64,000 nucleotides of DNA from CAVUOA01 sp963742955 (GCA_963742955.1 CAVUOA010000008.1:1178001-1242000), one strand, 5' to 3'. Shown: positions 47,320 to 55,732, numbered from the stretch's first letter. Program-made: numbers and translations. Notes: generated by a model not told the origin, from the letters alone.

Positions 47320-47814
47320 CTATGATTTTTCAGGTATTTTCTTCAGCAGCTCAGTGTTTTGTTTATAGAGCGCCTCAAGCTGTTCGGCCATGAACTGCAT
47401 AAAATTAAGCAAGAGCTTGTTTCCCAGCCGGGGATTAATTTTAACTAAATCCTCAAAATCAGGTTTTGTAAAAATTATAAGCTTTGTTACTTCTTTTGCT
47501 ATACATGAAACAGTGTGATACATTTCAGCGAAAAGATGCGTTTCAGAAAAGTAATCACCTTTATTATAAACTTTCAGGATATGAGGTTTTTCTTCCGAAG
47601 CGGCATCATCAACAATTACAGCAGAGCCCTTTACAATAATGTAGAAGCATAGTCCCACAGTGCCTTCGTTAAAAATTTTTTCATCGGCAGAATAATCTCT
47701 GACGTGTGAAATACCGAGCACTGTTTTCAGCTCACCCTTGCTGAGTTTTTCAAAGAGAGGGCATGAGCTTAGAGTTTTAAACTCGATATCATCTGTTATT
47801 TTATTGCTGAACAT
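47320..47814 (-). CDS. Cyclic-nucleotide-binding domain protein
   Basis: The protein has 164 residues consisting of one cNMP-binding jelly-roll: LSSCPLFEKLSKGELKTVLG, FNEGTVGLCFYIIVKGSAVI, KVYNKGDYFSETHLFAEMYH, then IIFTKPDFEDLVKINPRLGN. The phosphate-binding cassette is not the canonical FGE(L/I)ALL...R-(T/A), so nucleotide binding is uncertain. There is no DNA-binding domain. It overlaps the histidine kinase gene by 14 bp (47801-47814), so the two are coupled and may form a sensory pair; that is inference. Confidence 0.8.
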   Translation of the reverse strand: MFSNKITDDIEFKTLSSCPLFEKLSKGELKTVLGISHVRDYSADEKIFNEGTVGLCFYIIVKGSAVIVDDAASEEKPHILKVYNKGDYFSETHLFAEMYHTVSCIAKEVTKLIIFTKPDFEDLVKINPRLGNKLLLNFMQFMAEQLEALYKQNTELLKKIPEKS

Positions 47815-49060
47815 TTTGTGTTTTTTTAATTTCTTTGTGATGCTTCATTAGCTTTATTCTGAAAGTAGTCCCTTTGCCGGGCTCTGAATCCCTTACGAAT
47901 AATTTCCCTTTGTGATATGTTTCAACTATCCGTTTCGAAAGGCTTAAGCCAAGCCCCCATCCCCGCATTTTTGTGCTGTAGCCCGGGCGGAAAATGTCTT
48001 TCTTTCGCCGGAGGTCCAATCCCTTGCCGGTATCGGTTACATCAATATTAATATAAGTATCCTTATCCTGAATATCGAATGTAATTGAACCTGTTGAGTT
48101 TTCTATTGCATCCAGCGCGTTTTTAATCAGGTTTTCAATTACCCATTCAAACAGTTCGCGGTTTATTAAAACGTTTGCATCTTTTGAACCTTTAATAATA
48201 AGGTCAATTTTTCTTTTGCTTTCGGTTCCGTCGAAGCTTCCGGAGCTTAAGCGCGGAATTCTTTTTTCGTAATATTTTATAACCTTATCAATTACTTCGT
48301 ACAGGTTTTCCGGTTTTAAATCAGCCTTCGAGCCGATTTTAGAAAAACGGTTTGCAATCTTTGTTAACCGCTCTATATCATTACTCATCTCGACCGATAG
48401 ATTCATCACCTTATCGTGGTTACCGGAATTCACTTTTATAAGTTCATTCCATCCCATAAGGCTTGATATCGGTGTCCCCAGCTGGTGCGCTGTTTCTTTG
48501 GAAAGCCCCACCCAGATATTGCTTTGTTCTGTACGCTTAATATAGTTAAAACCAAAATAACCGAGGAAAATAAATATGCCTGCAACAAAGAACTCGATAA
48601 ACGGCAGAAATTTTAATTTAGTTACAAGCCCTGACTGTCCGTAATGCACATAGCTTAAGACTAGCGAATCCTGGTATGTTACTTTTATGGGTTTGTTGAC
48701 CTCATCCATCTGCGAAATCAGTTCTTTAAGCAGCTGCTCTTGCTGTGTCCTTGGCAGCGTTGTATCTATGCCCGTATTTTTGAAAAAGTTTACTGCACCG
48801 GTTTTGGCATCGGTAACAGCAATCGGAAAATTAATAGTATTCGAGTTAATTACATAATTGAACACAAAATTATATTCACCAGACTGGTTTTCGTCATTTG
48901 CAATAAACTCTATGGATTTAGCATAGAGATTTGCAATTTCTCTTTCACGCGTAAGTATATCTGCTACAAGTATCTGGGTATAGATTAATGTCACAATCAT
49001 GATAATAATACCCGTGATAAAAAGAGCAATTTTTATATTTGCCGAGCCGTAGCTTTTCAT
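47801..49060 (-). CDS. Sensor histidine kinase
   Basis: The protein has 419 residues. Two membrane helices (about residues 9-32 and 154-178) bracket a periplasmic sensor part of about 120 residues with no recognised domain. The H-box is LSKETAHQLGTPISSLMGWN; the ATPase domain has the N-box EWVIENLIKNALDAI, the G1-like DTGKGLDL and the G2 region GWGLGLSLSKRIVET. There is no HAMP or PAS domain and no response regulator next to it, so it is an orphan kinase apart from the coupled cyclic-nucleotide-binding protein. Motifs indicate an active kinase. Confidence 0.87.
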   Translation of the reverse strand: MKSYGSANIKIALFITGIIIMIVTLIYTQILVADILTREREIANLYAKSIEFIANDENQSGEYNFVFNYVINSNTINFPIAVTDAKTGAVNFFKNTGIDTTLPRTQQEQLLKELISQMDEVNKPIKVTYQDSLVLSYVHYGQSGLVTKLKFLPFIEFFVAGIFIFLGYFGFNYIKRTEQSNIWVGLSKETAHQLGTPISSLMGWNELIKVNSGNHDKVMNLSVEMSNDIERLTKIANRFSKIGSKADLKPENLYEVIDKVIKYYEKRIPRLSSGSFDGTESKRKIDLIIKGSKDANVLINRELFEWVIENLIKNALDAIENSTGSITFDIQDKDTYINIDVTDTGKGLDLRRKKDIFRPGYSTKMRGWGLGLSLSKRIVETYHKGKLFVRDSEPGKGTTFRIKLMKHHKEIKKTQNVQQ

Positions 49061-49205
49061 AGAATTACAAAAAATAACACAAATGCAGGTAATTTTAAAG
49101 ATAAATTGAATTCTTTGGGATTAAAAGCTAAAATGTGGATTTAAACGCAGATTGGCGCAGATGTAATTAATGTAGATTTCTGCAGCAGGCGGGGGTACGC
49201 CTTTT

Positions 49206-50174
49206 TCAATAATCCCCGGTTGTATTAAGCGCTGATGCGGGTGTCGGCAGTTCGTTAGTAATTGATATTTTGGAGAGCCTTCTCTTTTCAGAAAAGTTAA
49301 ACATGTATCTTGTCATGATAGATAATTTTTCTGCGCGTGTTACAAAAACACGTTCGGAATATATATCATATCCTTTTTCTTCTATTTTATTAAGAATGCC
49401 GGAGTAAATCTTCTGCATTAATACAACTGTTGTTCTTGAGCCGTCATCAGTTAAATAAGGAATACCTTTTTCGGCAAGCTCATAAAATGACCGTGCCCGT
49501 TCAATCTGGTGTTTGAATAGTGAAATGAAATTATCGTTTATTACTTTGCTGCTAATATCTTCTTCGCTGTATCCAAAGCTTTTCATTTCATCCTGCGGTA
49601 AATACACTCTGCCCATGCGGTGGTCATCGTAAACATCTCTAAGTATATTTGTAAGCTGCATAGCCTTACCAAGGTGAACGGCAAATGTTAGTGCAGCGCT
49701 GTTAGTGTAGCCGAATATTTCAGACATTATCAATCCCACAACAGAGGCAACCTTATAGCAGTATTGTTCAAGGTCACTGAATGATTCGTATCTTTTCGTT
49801 TTGGTATCCATACTTACCCCTTCAACAAGCTCTGTGAAGTAATGCTTTGGTATATCAAATCTTCTTACCGTATTGCCAAATGCGGAAAAAGAGTCATTTA
49901 CGCTTCTGCCGGAATAAACTTCATCAAGGTTTTCCAGGAGGGAGTTAATTTTTTGTTCAACTTCTTCATGGGAGTGATTGCTTGCCAGGTCAACAATATT
50001 ATCCGCATAGCGGCAGAAAGAGTAAACCGCGTATGCAGCGCTTCTCTTTTCCTTCGGCAGCAGAAATGAAGAGAAATAAAAACTCCTTGCGTAATGCCGT
50101 GTATATATCCGGCACTCCTCATAAGTGCTGATTAGGGGGTTTGATTTATTGTTAATTGATAAAATATCCCTCAT
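49206..50174 (-). CDS. crtB: 15-cis-phytoene synthase CrtB
   Basis: The protein has 322 residues. SFYFSSFLLPKEKRSAAYAV and YSFCRYADNIVDL give the first Asp-rich motif (DxxxD), and LTNILRDVYDDHRMGRVYLP the second. They bind Mg-diphosphate and condense two geranylgeranyl diphosphates to phytoene. The C-terminal third is helical. It is the last gene of the minus-strand carotenoid operon, 13 bp after crtI. No geranylgeranyl diphosphate synthase gene is in the window, so the precursor must come from elsewhere. Confidence 0.93.
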   Translation of the reverse strand: MRDILSINNKSNPLISTYEECRIYTRHYARSFYFSSFLLPKEKRSAAYAVYSFCRYADNIVDLASNHSHEEVEQKINSLLENLDEVYSGRSVNDSFSAFGNTVRRFDIPKHYFTELVEGVSMDTKTKRYESFSDLEQYCYKVASVVGLIMSEIFGYTNSAALTFAVHLGKAMQLTNILRDVYDDHRMGRVYLPQDEMKSFGYSEEDISSKVINDNFISLFKHQIERARSFYELAEKGIPYLTDDGSRTTVVLMQKIYSGILNKIEEKGYDIYSERVFVTRAEKLSIMTRYMFNFSEKRRLSKISITNELPTPASALNTTGDY

Positions 50175-50187
50175 TAACCATAATATA

Positions 50188-51675
50188 TTAATTTAAATAA
50201 CTATTTTCTATTAAATTATCAACAATTTTTGCTGATGATAAAACGCCGGGCAGCCCTGCCCCCGGATGTGTACCTGCCCCGGCAAAGTAAAGATTATCAA
50301 AATCTTCCGAACGGTTATGCGGCCTGAACCATGCTGACTGGGTTAAAACAGGCTGAACAGAAAATGCCGAGCCTAAATAACTGTTAAGCTCATCCCTGAA
50401 ATGAGTGGGGTCTATGTAATGCTCCGCAATAATGTTATTCTGCAAATCAGGCAGATAATTTTCTTCGAGGAAGTTCATTATTTTATCCCTATACGGCTTT
50501 GCCTCTTTCTTCCAATCTATTCCTGAGCCAAGGTGCGGAACAGGTGAAAGCACATAAAATGCATCACAGCCTTCGGGGGCTACGGAGCTGTCTGTATAGG
50601 TCGGCATATGCAGGTACAAAGAGAAATCATCTGCCAGAATTTTCTTTGTGAAAATATCCTTGAGCAAGCCTTTGTACCGTTTGCCTAAAATTATATTGTG
50701 ATGGACTAATTTCGTATCAGTGTATTTTTTCTTAGTACCGAAATAAATTACAAATAATGACATGCTGTATTTCATGCCTTCAAGTTTTTTGTCCGTATAC
50801 TTACGGCGGTCATTACCATTTATCAGTTTCATGTATGTTAAAGCAACGTCTGCGTTTGATACTACAGCATCGGCATCGTGAACTGAACCATCCGTTAGCT
50901 TAACGCCAGTTACTTTTCTGTTACTGACAGTTATTTCCTTTATTTCGGAGTTAAGATAGAATTTCCCTCCAAGCTCTTCGAATAGCTTTGCCATACCATT
51001 TACAACTGTACCCGTTCCGCCGATTGCATAGTGTATTCCCCATTGCCGTTCAAGGTAATGAATTAGCGCATAGATTGATGTTGTATCAAACGGATTCCCG
51101 CCAACCAGCAGAGGGTGAAACGAAAAGCACTGCCTCAGGAAATCGTTTTTAATAAACTGTGAAACATAACTGTAAACGTTCTTGTATGATTGAAGCTTGA
51201 TTAAAGCGGGAGCAACCTTCAGCATATCGGTAAATTTTAAAAACGGCTTATCACCAAGCTCAATAAATCCTTTCTGGAAAATAGCTTTGGTTGTCTTTAT
51301 GAATTTAATGTAACCTTCTTTATCATCGGGATTCCATTTATCAATTTGATTAAGTGTGAAATCCAAATCATCGTTGTAATCAAAATATTTTCTTTCGTGG
51401 TTGAAGATTCTGTAAAACGGATGAAGCTGCACCAATTTGAAATAATCTTCCGGGTTCTTGCCTGCCAATTTAAACAGCTCGTTAAAAAGAAACGGCGCAG
51501 TAATAACGGTCGGTCCGCCATCGAACTTAAACCCATTAATATCATATACATAAGCCCTGCCTCCGGGTTTATCACGCTTTTCAAACAATGTGACATCATT
51601 GCCTTTTGCCGCAAGCCTGATTGCTGAACCAAGTCCCCCGAATCCGCTGCCTATGATTATAATTTTCTTTTTCAT
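50188..51675 (-). CDS. crtI: Phytoene desaturase CrtI
   Basis: The protein has 495 residues. The N-terminal FAD fold is IIIGSGFGGLGSAIRLAAKG followed by the acidic VTLFEKRDKPGGRAYVY, and the C-terminal signature is LYFAGAGTHPGAGLPGVLSS. This is the bacterial CrtI type, which takes phytoene to lycopene in several desaturation steps with FAD. It sits between crtB and the split cyclase genes, with a 3-bp gap to the cyclase. The HFRDELNSYLGSAFSVQPVL region matches the conserved CrtI C-terminus. The exact number of desaturations is not readable. Confidence 0.93.
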   Translation of the reverse strand: MKKKIIIIGSGFGGLGSAIRLAAKGNDVTLFEKRDKPGGRAYVYDINGFKFDGGPTVITAPFLFNELFKLAGKNPEDYFKLVQLHPFYRIFNHERKYFDYNDDLDFTLNQIDKWNPDDKEGYIKFIKTTKAIFQKGFIELGDKPFLKFTDMLKVAPALIKLQSYKNVYSYVSQFIKNDFLRQCFSFHPLLVGGNPFDTTSIYALIHYLERQWGIHYAIGGTGTVVNGMAKLFEELGGKFYLNSEIKEITVSNRKVTGVKLTDGSVHDADAVVSNADVALTYMKLINGNDRRKYTDKKLEGMKYSMSLFVIYFGTKKKYTDTKLVHHNIILGKRYKGLLKDIFTKKILADDFSLYLHMPTYTDSSVAPEGCDAFYVLSPVPHLGSGIDWKKEAKPYRDKIMNFLEENYLPDLQNNIIAEHYIDPTHFRDELNSYLGSAFSVQPVLTQSAWFRPHNRSEDFDNLYFAGAGTHPGAGLPGVLSSAKIVDNLIENSYLN

Positions 51676-51678
51676 TAA

Positions 51679-51993
51679 TTAATTTGCCTGATGCTTGCGC
51701 TTTAATCTATTATTATAATATTCCCAGATGATTATATTAAATGTAATTAAGCTGAACCCAAACAAAAAATCCTCAACCGGAATTGTGAATAACCTGATGC
51801 CAAGGTAAAAACCTTCTCCGTAGATTACTATCGGTCTCCATGTCAGATAACCGTTAACAATAAAAATTAAAATGAACATGACTGCCCAGAACACCCAGAA
51901 TTTTTTATTTTTAATGAGATTTGTCTTAAGAACATAGTCAAGTCCAATTATAAAAACAACAGATACAATACATAGCAGGGTATATTCTTTCAT
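51679..51993 (-). CDS. crtYd: Lycopene cyclase subunit, CrtYd-like
   Basis: Starting at the ATG at 51993 the protein has 104 residues and three membrane helices. An alternative start at 52044 adds 17 residues but would lie well inside the neighbour. It carries the heterodimeric-cyclase signature FTIPVEDFLFGFSLITFN (PxExx-type PVED) and YLTWRPIVIYGEGFYLG. This is one half of the CrtYc/CrtYd-type cyclase that makes beta or epsilon rings from lycopene in the membrane. The ATG overlaps the stop of the upstream half by 4 bp (ATGA), so the two halves are coupled. Confidence 0.85.
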   Translation of the reverse strand: MKEYTLLCIVSVVFIIGLDYVLKTNLIKNKKFWVFWAVMFILIFIVNGYLTWRPIVIYGEGFYLGIRLFTIPVEDFLFGFSLITFNIIIWEYYNNRLKRKHQAN

Positions 51994-52301
51994 TTTGCCT
52001 TCCGCATGAAATATTTTACAACCTCCCATGTGAACAATGCGCAAAACGGAATTATGATGAAGAACAGAATTTCTTCAACAGGCAAATTGAAAACCCTGAA
52101 TCCGATAATATATTTTTCATTAAAGCTCCAGTGACCTCTTGAAGCTGCCATAACGTCCCATAAAATAAATACGGCGAAGGGAAGTCCGATAGACAATATT
52201 AATCTTGCGGGATATTTATAAAAATTAATTTCTTTGCTGAAGCTCCTTATAAACGGAACAACAAACGCTGCGGCAAGGACAATAAAGTATTCACTCTTCA
52301 T
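51990..52301 (-). CDS. crtYc: Lycopene cyclase subunit, CrtYc-like
   Basis: The protein has 103 residues with three membrane helices and the signature FNLPVEEILFFIIIPFCALF (PVEE) plus SRGHWSFNEKYIIGFRVF. It is homologous to the neighbour at 51679-51993. In actinobacteria and archaea the two halves are either separate or fused (CrtYcd); here they are separate and adjacent. Whether one or both ends of lycopene are cyclised is not readable from sequence. It overlaps the CruF-like gene by 11 bp. Confidence 0.85.
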   Translation of the reverse strand: MKSEYFIVLAAAFVVPFIRSFSKEINFYKYPARLILSIGLPFAVFILWDVMAASRGHWSFNEKYIIGFRVFNLPVEEILFFIIIPFCALFTWEVVKYFMRKAK

Positions 52302-53043
52302 TTGTTCTGTACCTAAGGCTTAATAGTATGCAGGCTGCGATTATTACTAATCCCGCCAGTGTTGTTTCATAAAATCCGGAATATAGATTTATAATCGAAA
52401 ACTGTATTATGTTTATTGTAAGTAAAATTGCCGGGATGGTTATAAAATTTATATTTTGAAAAATATTCCTGTTCCATATAACAAACCTTTCCAGCAGCAG
52501 TGAAAATATTAAACCAATTACAAACCAGCTGACATAATTCTGAAGCGGTACGCTTCCGGCAGTCCAGACCCAGAAGCCGTTGAATGATGATGCAAACGGT
52601 TCAAGCAAAATATCGGTGCCGAGTATAATTAACCCTGAAACCAAAAGCCTGCTCATGACTTTCGATTCATCTACAAGAAACCGCGCAGCGAAATATGAAT
52701 TTACCACTACCGAGAACCACGAAAGCGAAATTGCCAATGGTACCCCGAATGCCGACGGGGCAAGAATTTTAGAGTAAGAATAATCTCCAAACGGGAAGCC
52801 GGTTTTTAAGCCTATAAGCTCAACGATGAATGCCAGAACAAGTATAACAATTGCAGTGATTAAAACCGATTTCTGTTCAGCAGCGTTAACCAGAAAAATG
52901 AAAGTTACTATTGCCTGGAGAAGAAGAAAAATATTGGTTGTCCATAAATATTGGCTCCATCCCGAAAGCATAATCAGCAAACCCACAGGGAGCATGATGA
53001 TAAGAATTGCAACAAGTATTTTTATTGTTCTTGTAAATACCAT
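52291..53043 (-). CDS. cruF: Carotenoid 1',2'-hydratase, CruF-like (DUF422)
   Basis: The protein has 250 residues and about seven membrane helices. The conserved DUF422/CruF stretches are IVELIGLKTGFPFGDYSYSK and GTDILLEPFASSFNGFWVWT. CruF adds water to the 1',2' double bond of an acyclic psi end, as in myxoxanthophyll and bacterioruberin pathways, creating the hydroxyl later glycosylated. It overlaps the CrtYc-like gene (11 bp) and touches the SRPBCC gene (1 bp). Together with the split cyclase it predicts a monocyclic carotenoid with one hydrated end. Confidence 0.83.
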   Translation of the reverse strand: MVFTRTIKILVAILIIMLPVGLLIMLSGWSQYLWTTNIFLLLQAIVTFIFLVNAAEQKSVLITAIVILVLAFIVELIGLKTGFPFGDYSYSKILAPSAFGVPLAISLSWFSVVVNSYFAARFLVDESKVMSRLLVSGLIILGTDILLEPFASSFNGFWVWTAGSVPLQNYVSWFVIGLIFSLLLERFVIWNRNIFQNINFITIPAILLTINIIQFSIINLYSGFYETTLAGLVIIAACILLSLRYRTNEE

Positions 53044-53615
53044 TAGCGCTGTTTTGCGAATTTTCTGTGCATGTCTTTGACGGCATTTTCAATAAATGTT
53101 TCCATATCGCCGTCAAGTTTATCTTTCATTCTTGAGCTGATGAAATCCTCGCCTAAAATACCAGCCATAAAATGTATATCGCTTGCTTTTTCACGTGTCA
53201 TTTTGATTTTAAAAGTCAGTGTAACGTTAGTCGATGATTCACCCAAAGAATCGAATTTTGCTTTGCAGTACAAGTAATCCGGCTCGGGATTTTTTGATTC
53301 GAGCACCATTAAATCGGGTGTTGATTGTTTTTCCTCAAGTGTAAAGGTAAAGTAAAGTGTCGGTGCAAGAGGTGCATCGACCATGTAAACCCAAACGCTC
53401 TCGGTTTCACTGTTTTTTGTAACGCTGAGTATATCGGGAAAATATCTCGGGTAAACGCTCAGGTCATTTATATAATCTCTTACAAAACTTCTCGGCAGGT
53501 CGACAGAAGCTGATTTTTCGACTTCTGCATGGATTGTAAAAGCTGCTGAACCCGGTTCTGCTTTCAGAAAACCGGAAAATGACAAAAAGATTGCCAGAAA
53601 TAGAAATTTCTTCAT
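53043..53615 (-). CDS. Exported SRPBCC (START-like) protein in the carotenoid operon
   Basis: The protein has 190 residues. A clear signal peptide (MKKFLFLAIFLSFSGFLKA) precedes a helix-grip-like domain: PRSFVRDYINDLSVYPRYFP, then LYFTFTLEEKQSTPDLMVLE and LTFKIKMTREKASDIHFMAG, ending in a long helix. Such folds hold hydrophobic ligands in a cavity. Placed between CruF and the glycosyltransferase, it may carry or present the carotenoid or its glycoside in the periplasm; this is inference. SRPBCC proteins are usually cytoplasmic, so the export signal is notable. Confidence 0.65.
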   Translation of the reverse strand: MKKFLFLAIFLSFSGFLKAEPGSAAFTIHAEVEKSASVDLPRSFVRDYINDLSVYPRYFPDILSVTKNSETESVWVYMVDAPLAPTLYFTFTLEEKQSTPDLMVLESKNPEPDYLYCKAKFDSLGESSTNVTLTFKIKMTREKASDIHFMAGILGEDFISSRMKDKLDGDMETFIENAVKDMHRKFAKQR

Positions 53616-53630
53616 TGATTGAATTTCAAG

Positions 53631-54758
53631 TTACTTATGATAAATTCTTCCTTTCCACTTTGCGCCGGCTCCCGATGCTATCCATCTCCACGAGTTGAAT
53701 GCAATCACAGGAACCATTAGTGCTCCCAGCGGATGGAGGAGCGTGGAAATGCAGCCAAGTTTGAACTTTATTGAAAGCAATATACGAATTAAAAATAAAA
53801 TTATTACCTGAATTAGAATGAACCTGGATGAAAGACCGTAATCGTTTTGCAAAACCGCCAAAGCAAGAAAAATAAACGGCAAAAAAAACAAAATGATGTA
53901 AAATATATTTACAATAAAAAGAACCGGCGCAGAAAAATTGAACCCTGCAAAAATATTTTTAGAAAAACCGTTCCATATTTCTTTAAAGCTCCGGTACATT
54001 CTCACACTTGCAAGATGCTTTCCGTCTATTACTACGAGTTTAAGCCCGTGCTCTTTAATTTTCCTCGAAAGCCACACGTCTTCAACCAGCGCATCTTTTA
54101 CCGATTCATGCCCGCCGATTTTATCATACGCACTTCTTCTGAACAGCATAAAAGGACCCGCTGCCAAAGCGAATTTTGTGTAACCCTTTTTATCAACAAA
54201 GTAATGCGGCAGAAATACGAATGCCGTAAAGAAAAGCATAGGCATAATCAGCTTCTCGAAAAATGTTTTCATTGTAGTTTTAGGAAACAATGAAAGTAAA
54301 TCCGCATTCCTATCAAGAGCTGTTATAACAGCGCCGCGCAGGGAATTTGCTGTGTGAGTGGTATCGGCATCGGTAAATAACAGCCATTCGCCTTTTGCTT
54401 CGTCTGCCAGCTGTTTGCAGGCATAACATTTTCCTGTCCATCCTTCAGCAAGCGGCTTGCCGTTTAGAATTCTAAGTTCGGAATGTTCTTTCTGAATTGA
54501 TTGTAAAATCTCTCCGGTTCTGTCATCAGAACCATCATTTAAAACAATTACTTCATAAGCAGTGTAATCTTGATTAAGCAATGATTCAACACATTGTTTT
54601 ATGTTTAGCTCTTCATTCCTCGCCGGTACTAGTATTGACACAAATGGAAGCTCTGCATTATTTTTTATTTTTCTTGTTCTAAGTATGTAAATATTCCAAA
54701 CTGCAATAAGAAAGAAAACAAATAATATTACCGCAATTATCTCCTGGTATATAAGCAT
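53631..54758 (-). CDS. GT2 glycosyltransferase, CruC-like (carotenoid glycosyltransferase)
   Basis: The protein has 375 residues. An N-terminal helix, then VSILVPARNEELNIKQCVES, VIVLNDGSDDRTGEIL and LLFTDADTTHTANSLRGAVI (DxD), a Q/R-like SRKIKEHGLKLVVIDG, and three to four helices in the last 120 residues. This is the membrane-bound GT2 type to which Chlorobi CruC (chlorobactene glucosyltransferase) and hopene-associated enzymes belong. Adjacent to an acyltransferase and hydratase in a crt operon, it probably glucosylates the 1'-hydroxyl. Its start overlaps the acyltransferase stop by 1 bp. Confidence 0.78.
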   Translation of the reverse strand: MLIYQEIIAVILFVFFLIAVWNIYILRTRKIKNNAELPFVSILVPARNEELNIKQCVESLLNQDYTAYEVIVLNDGSDDRTGEILQSIQKEHSELRILNGKPLAEGWTGKCYACKQLADEAKGEWLLFTDADTTHTANSLRGAVITALDRNADLLSLFPKTTMKTFFEKLIMPMLFFTAFVFLPHYFVDKKGYTKFALAAGPFMLFRRSAYDKIGGHESVKDALVEDVWLSRKIKEHGLKLVVIDGKHLASVRMYRSFKEIWNGFSKNIFAGFNFSAPVLFIVNIFYIILFFLPFIFLALAVLQNDYGLSSRFILIQVIILFLIRILLSIKFKLGCISTLLHPLGALMVPVIAFNSWRWIASGAGAKWKGRIYHK

Positions 54759-55480
54759 CAGTTTTTGCCGTAAATATTATCCAATGTTTTATTGCGTGAG
54801 CTTTTTCCCTGAAGTATTAGGTTAAAATTCTCCAGCTCCACTCCCGTTACTTTTGCTTTCAACGAATTAAGTTCATTGAGGAGTTCATTATTCAGTAATT
54901 GAGTAAGTTCTTTTAAATTTGTGCCTGGAGAAATTTTTTTTGCTTTTCCAATGCTTATAAAAACCTCCGGTCTTTGTTCCATTAAAAATTCATACCGGAA
55001 CACAAGCGGAATCAAATTCACATTGCCAATATCACCGGCAATTTTAGAAACACCGTTAAAAAACATAATCGGCCTGTAATCGTTAGGCTGCATTATACCC
55101 TGAGGGAAAATCCATAAAACTCTTTCGGTATTCTTTAATAGATTAACCGCATAATTAACAGATTCAACTGCTTCTTTAGGATTATCTCTCTTAACGGAAA
55201 AAGCTCCGATTCGCCTGAAGAATTTGTATTTGCTCATTTGCTCTATATCCATCATCACATAAGCATCTATGTTCCAAAGTGTTTTTGATAAATAGAAAGC
55301 AATCAAGCCGTCCCACCAGTTCGAATGATTGGCATAAATAACAGTAGGGATTCCCGGTTCCCTCAGAATAAAATTTTCTTCACCCTTAATATGTATTCTG
55401 TAAAAGAACTTCTTCAGAATTCTTGTATTGTAAATTGAAAACAGAGACTCAAATAATTTGTTTTTTCGAGCTTTTAACAT
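54758..55480 (-). CDS. PlsC-type acyltransferase, CruD-like
   Basis: The protein has 240 residues. VIYANHSNWWDGLIAFYLSK contains the catalytic H-x4-D (NHSNWWD), and ILRVLWIFPQGIMQPND has the glycerolipid-acyltransferase-like FPxG motif; LIPLVFRYEFLMEQRPEV is the third block. In Chlorobi, CruD acylates chlorobactene glucoside with laurate. First gene of the operon and directly followed by the GT2, it likely acylates the carotenoid glycoside here. A 14-bp palindrome (55508-55521) lies 28 bp upstream. Confidence 0.8.
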   Translation of the reverse strand: MLKARKNKLFESLFSIYNTRILKKFFYRIHIKGEENFILREPGIPTVIYANHSNWWDGLIAFYLSKTLWNIDAYVMMDIEQMSKYKFFRRIGAFSVKRDNPKEAVESVNYAVNLLKNTERVLWIFPQGIMQPNDYRPIMFFNGVSKIAGDIGNVNLIPLVFRYEFLMEQRPEVFISIGKAKKISPGTNLKELTQLLNNELLNELNSLKAKVTGVELENFNLILQGKSSRNKTLDNIYGKN

Positions 55481-55675
55481 TTTCTATTATTTAAGTGCAA
55501 TTTAACAATTGATTAATCAATAATGTTAGTCAGTTTATACACCTTGATTTGCAATTAATTAATTATCAATAGTTTATATAAACATATAGAATAATTAATA
55601 AATATTTCTTACATAATAAGTTACGTAATTATCAGCTATTTATGAAAATAAATTTCAAAAAGTTCCAAATCGGAC

Positions 55676-55706
55676 TTGACAAAGCTGAATTACTATGCTA
55701 TATTTG
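55676..55706 (+). promoter_or_regulatory. Promoter of the TrmB-like regulator gene
   Basis: TTGACA at 55676-55681, a 17-nt spacer and TATATT at 55699-55704 match the sigma70 consensus. Read in the Bacteroidota way, the -33 TTG at 55676 and TATATTTG at 55699-55706 also fit. The start of transcription would be near 55712, inside the inverted repeat. Confidence 0.65.
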
Positions 55707-55727
55707 CCGTAGTTATAACAACGGCAA
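55704..55727. promoter_or_regulatory. Perfect inverted repeat over the transcription start, candidate operator
   Basis: TTGCCGT (55704-55710) and ACGGCAA (55721-55727) are exact reverse complements separated by ten bases that include the palindrome GTTATAAC. It begins within the -10 element and ends 5 bp before the regulator's ATG at 55733. A bound protein would block initiation, as expected for autoregulation. Confidence 0.6.
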
Positions 55728-55732
55728 TATTT

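Larger units (their letters stand above)
55481..55732. other. Divergent regulatory region between the carotenoid operon and its candidate regulator
   Basis: A 252-bp AT-rich gap. It holds a perfect 14-bp palindrome ATTGATTAATCAAT at 55508-55521, close to the carotenoid operon start, and a 12-bp palindrome GTTTATATAAAC at 55572-55583. On the regulator side are a promoter (55676-55706) and inverted repeat (55704-55727). No CAAAnnTA box for the minus strand was found. Confidence 0.5.

Noticed and set aside
49176..49195. GGCG-ggggta-CGCC hairpin with T-run near the crtB stop
   Set aside because: The T-run is on the plus strand, opposite to the operon, and no plus-strand gene ends there, so it cannot terminate crtB.
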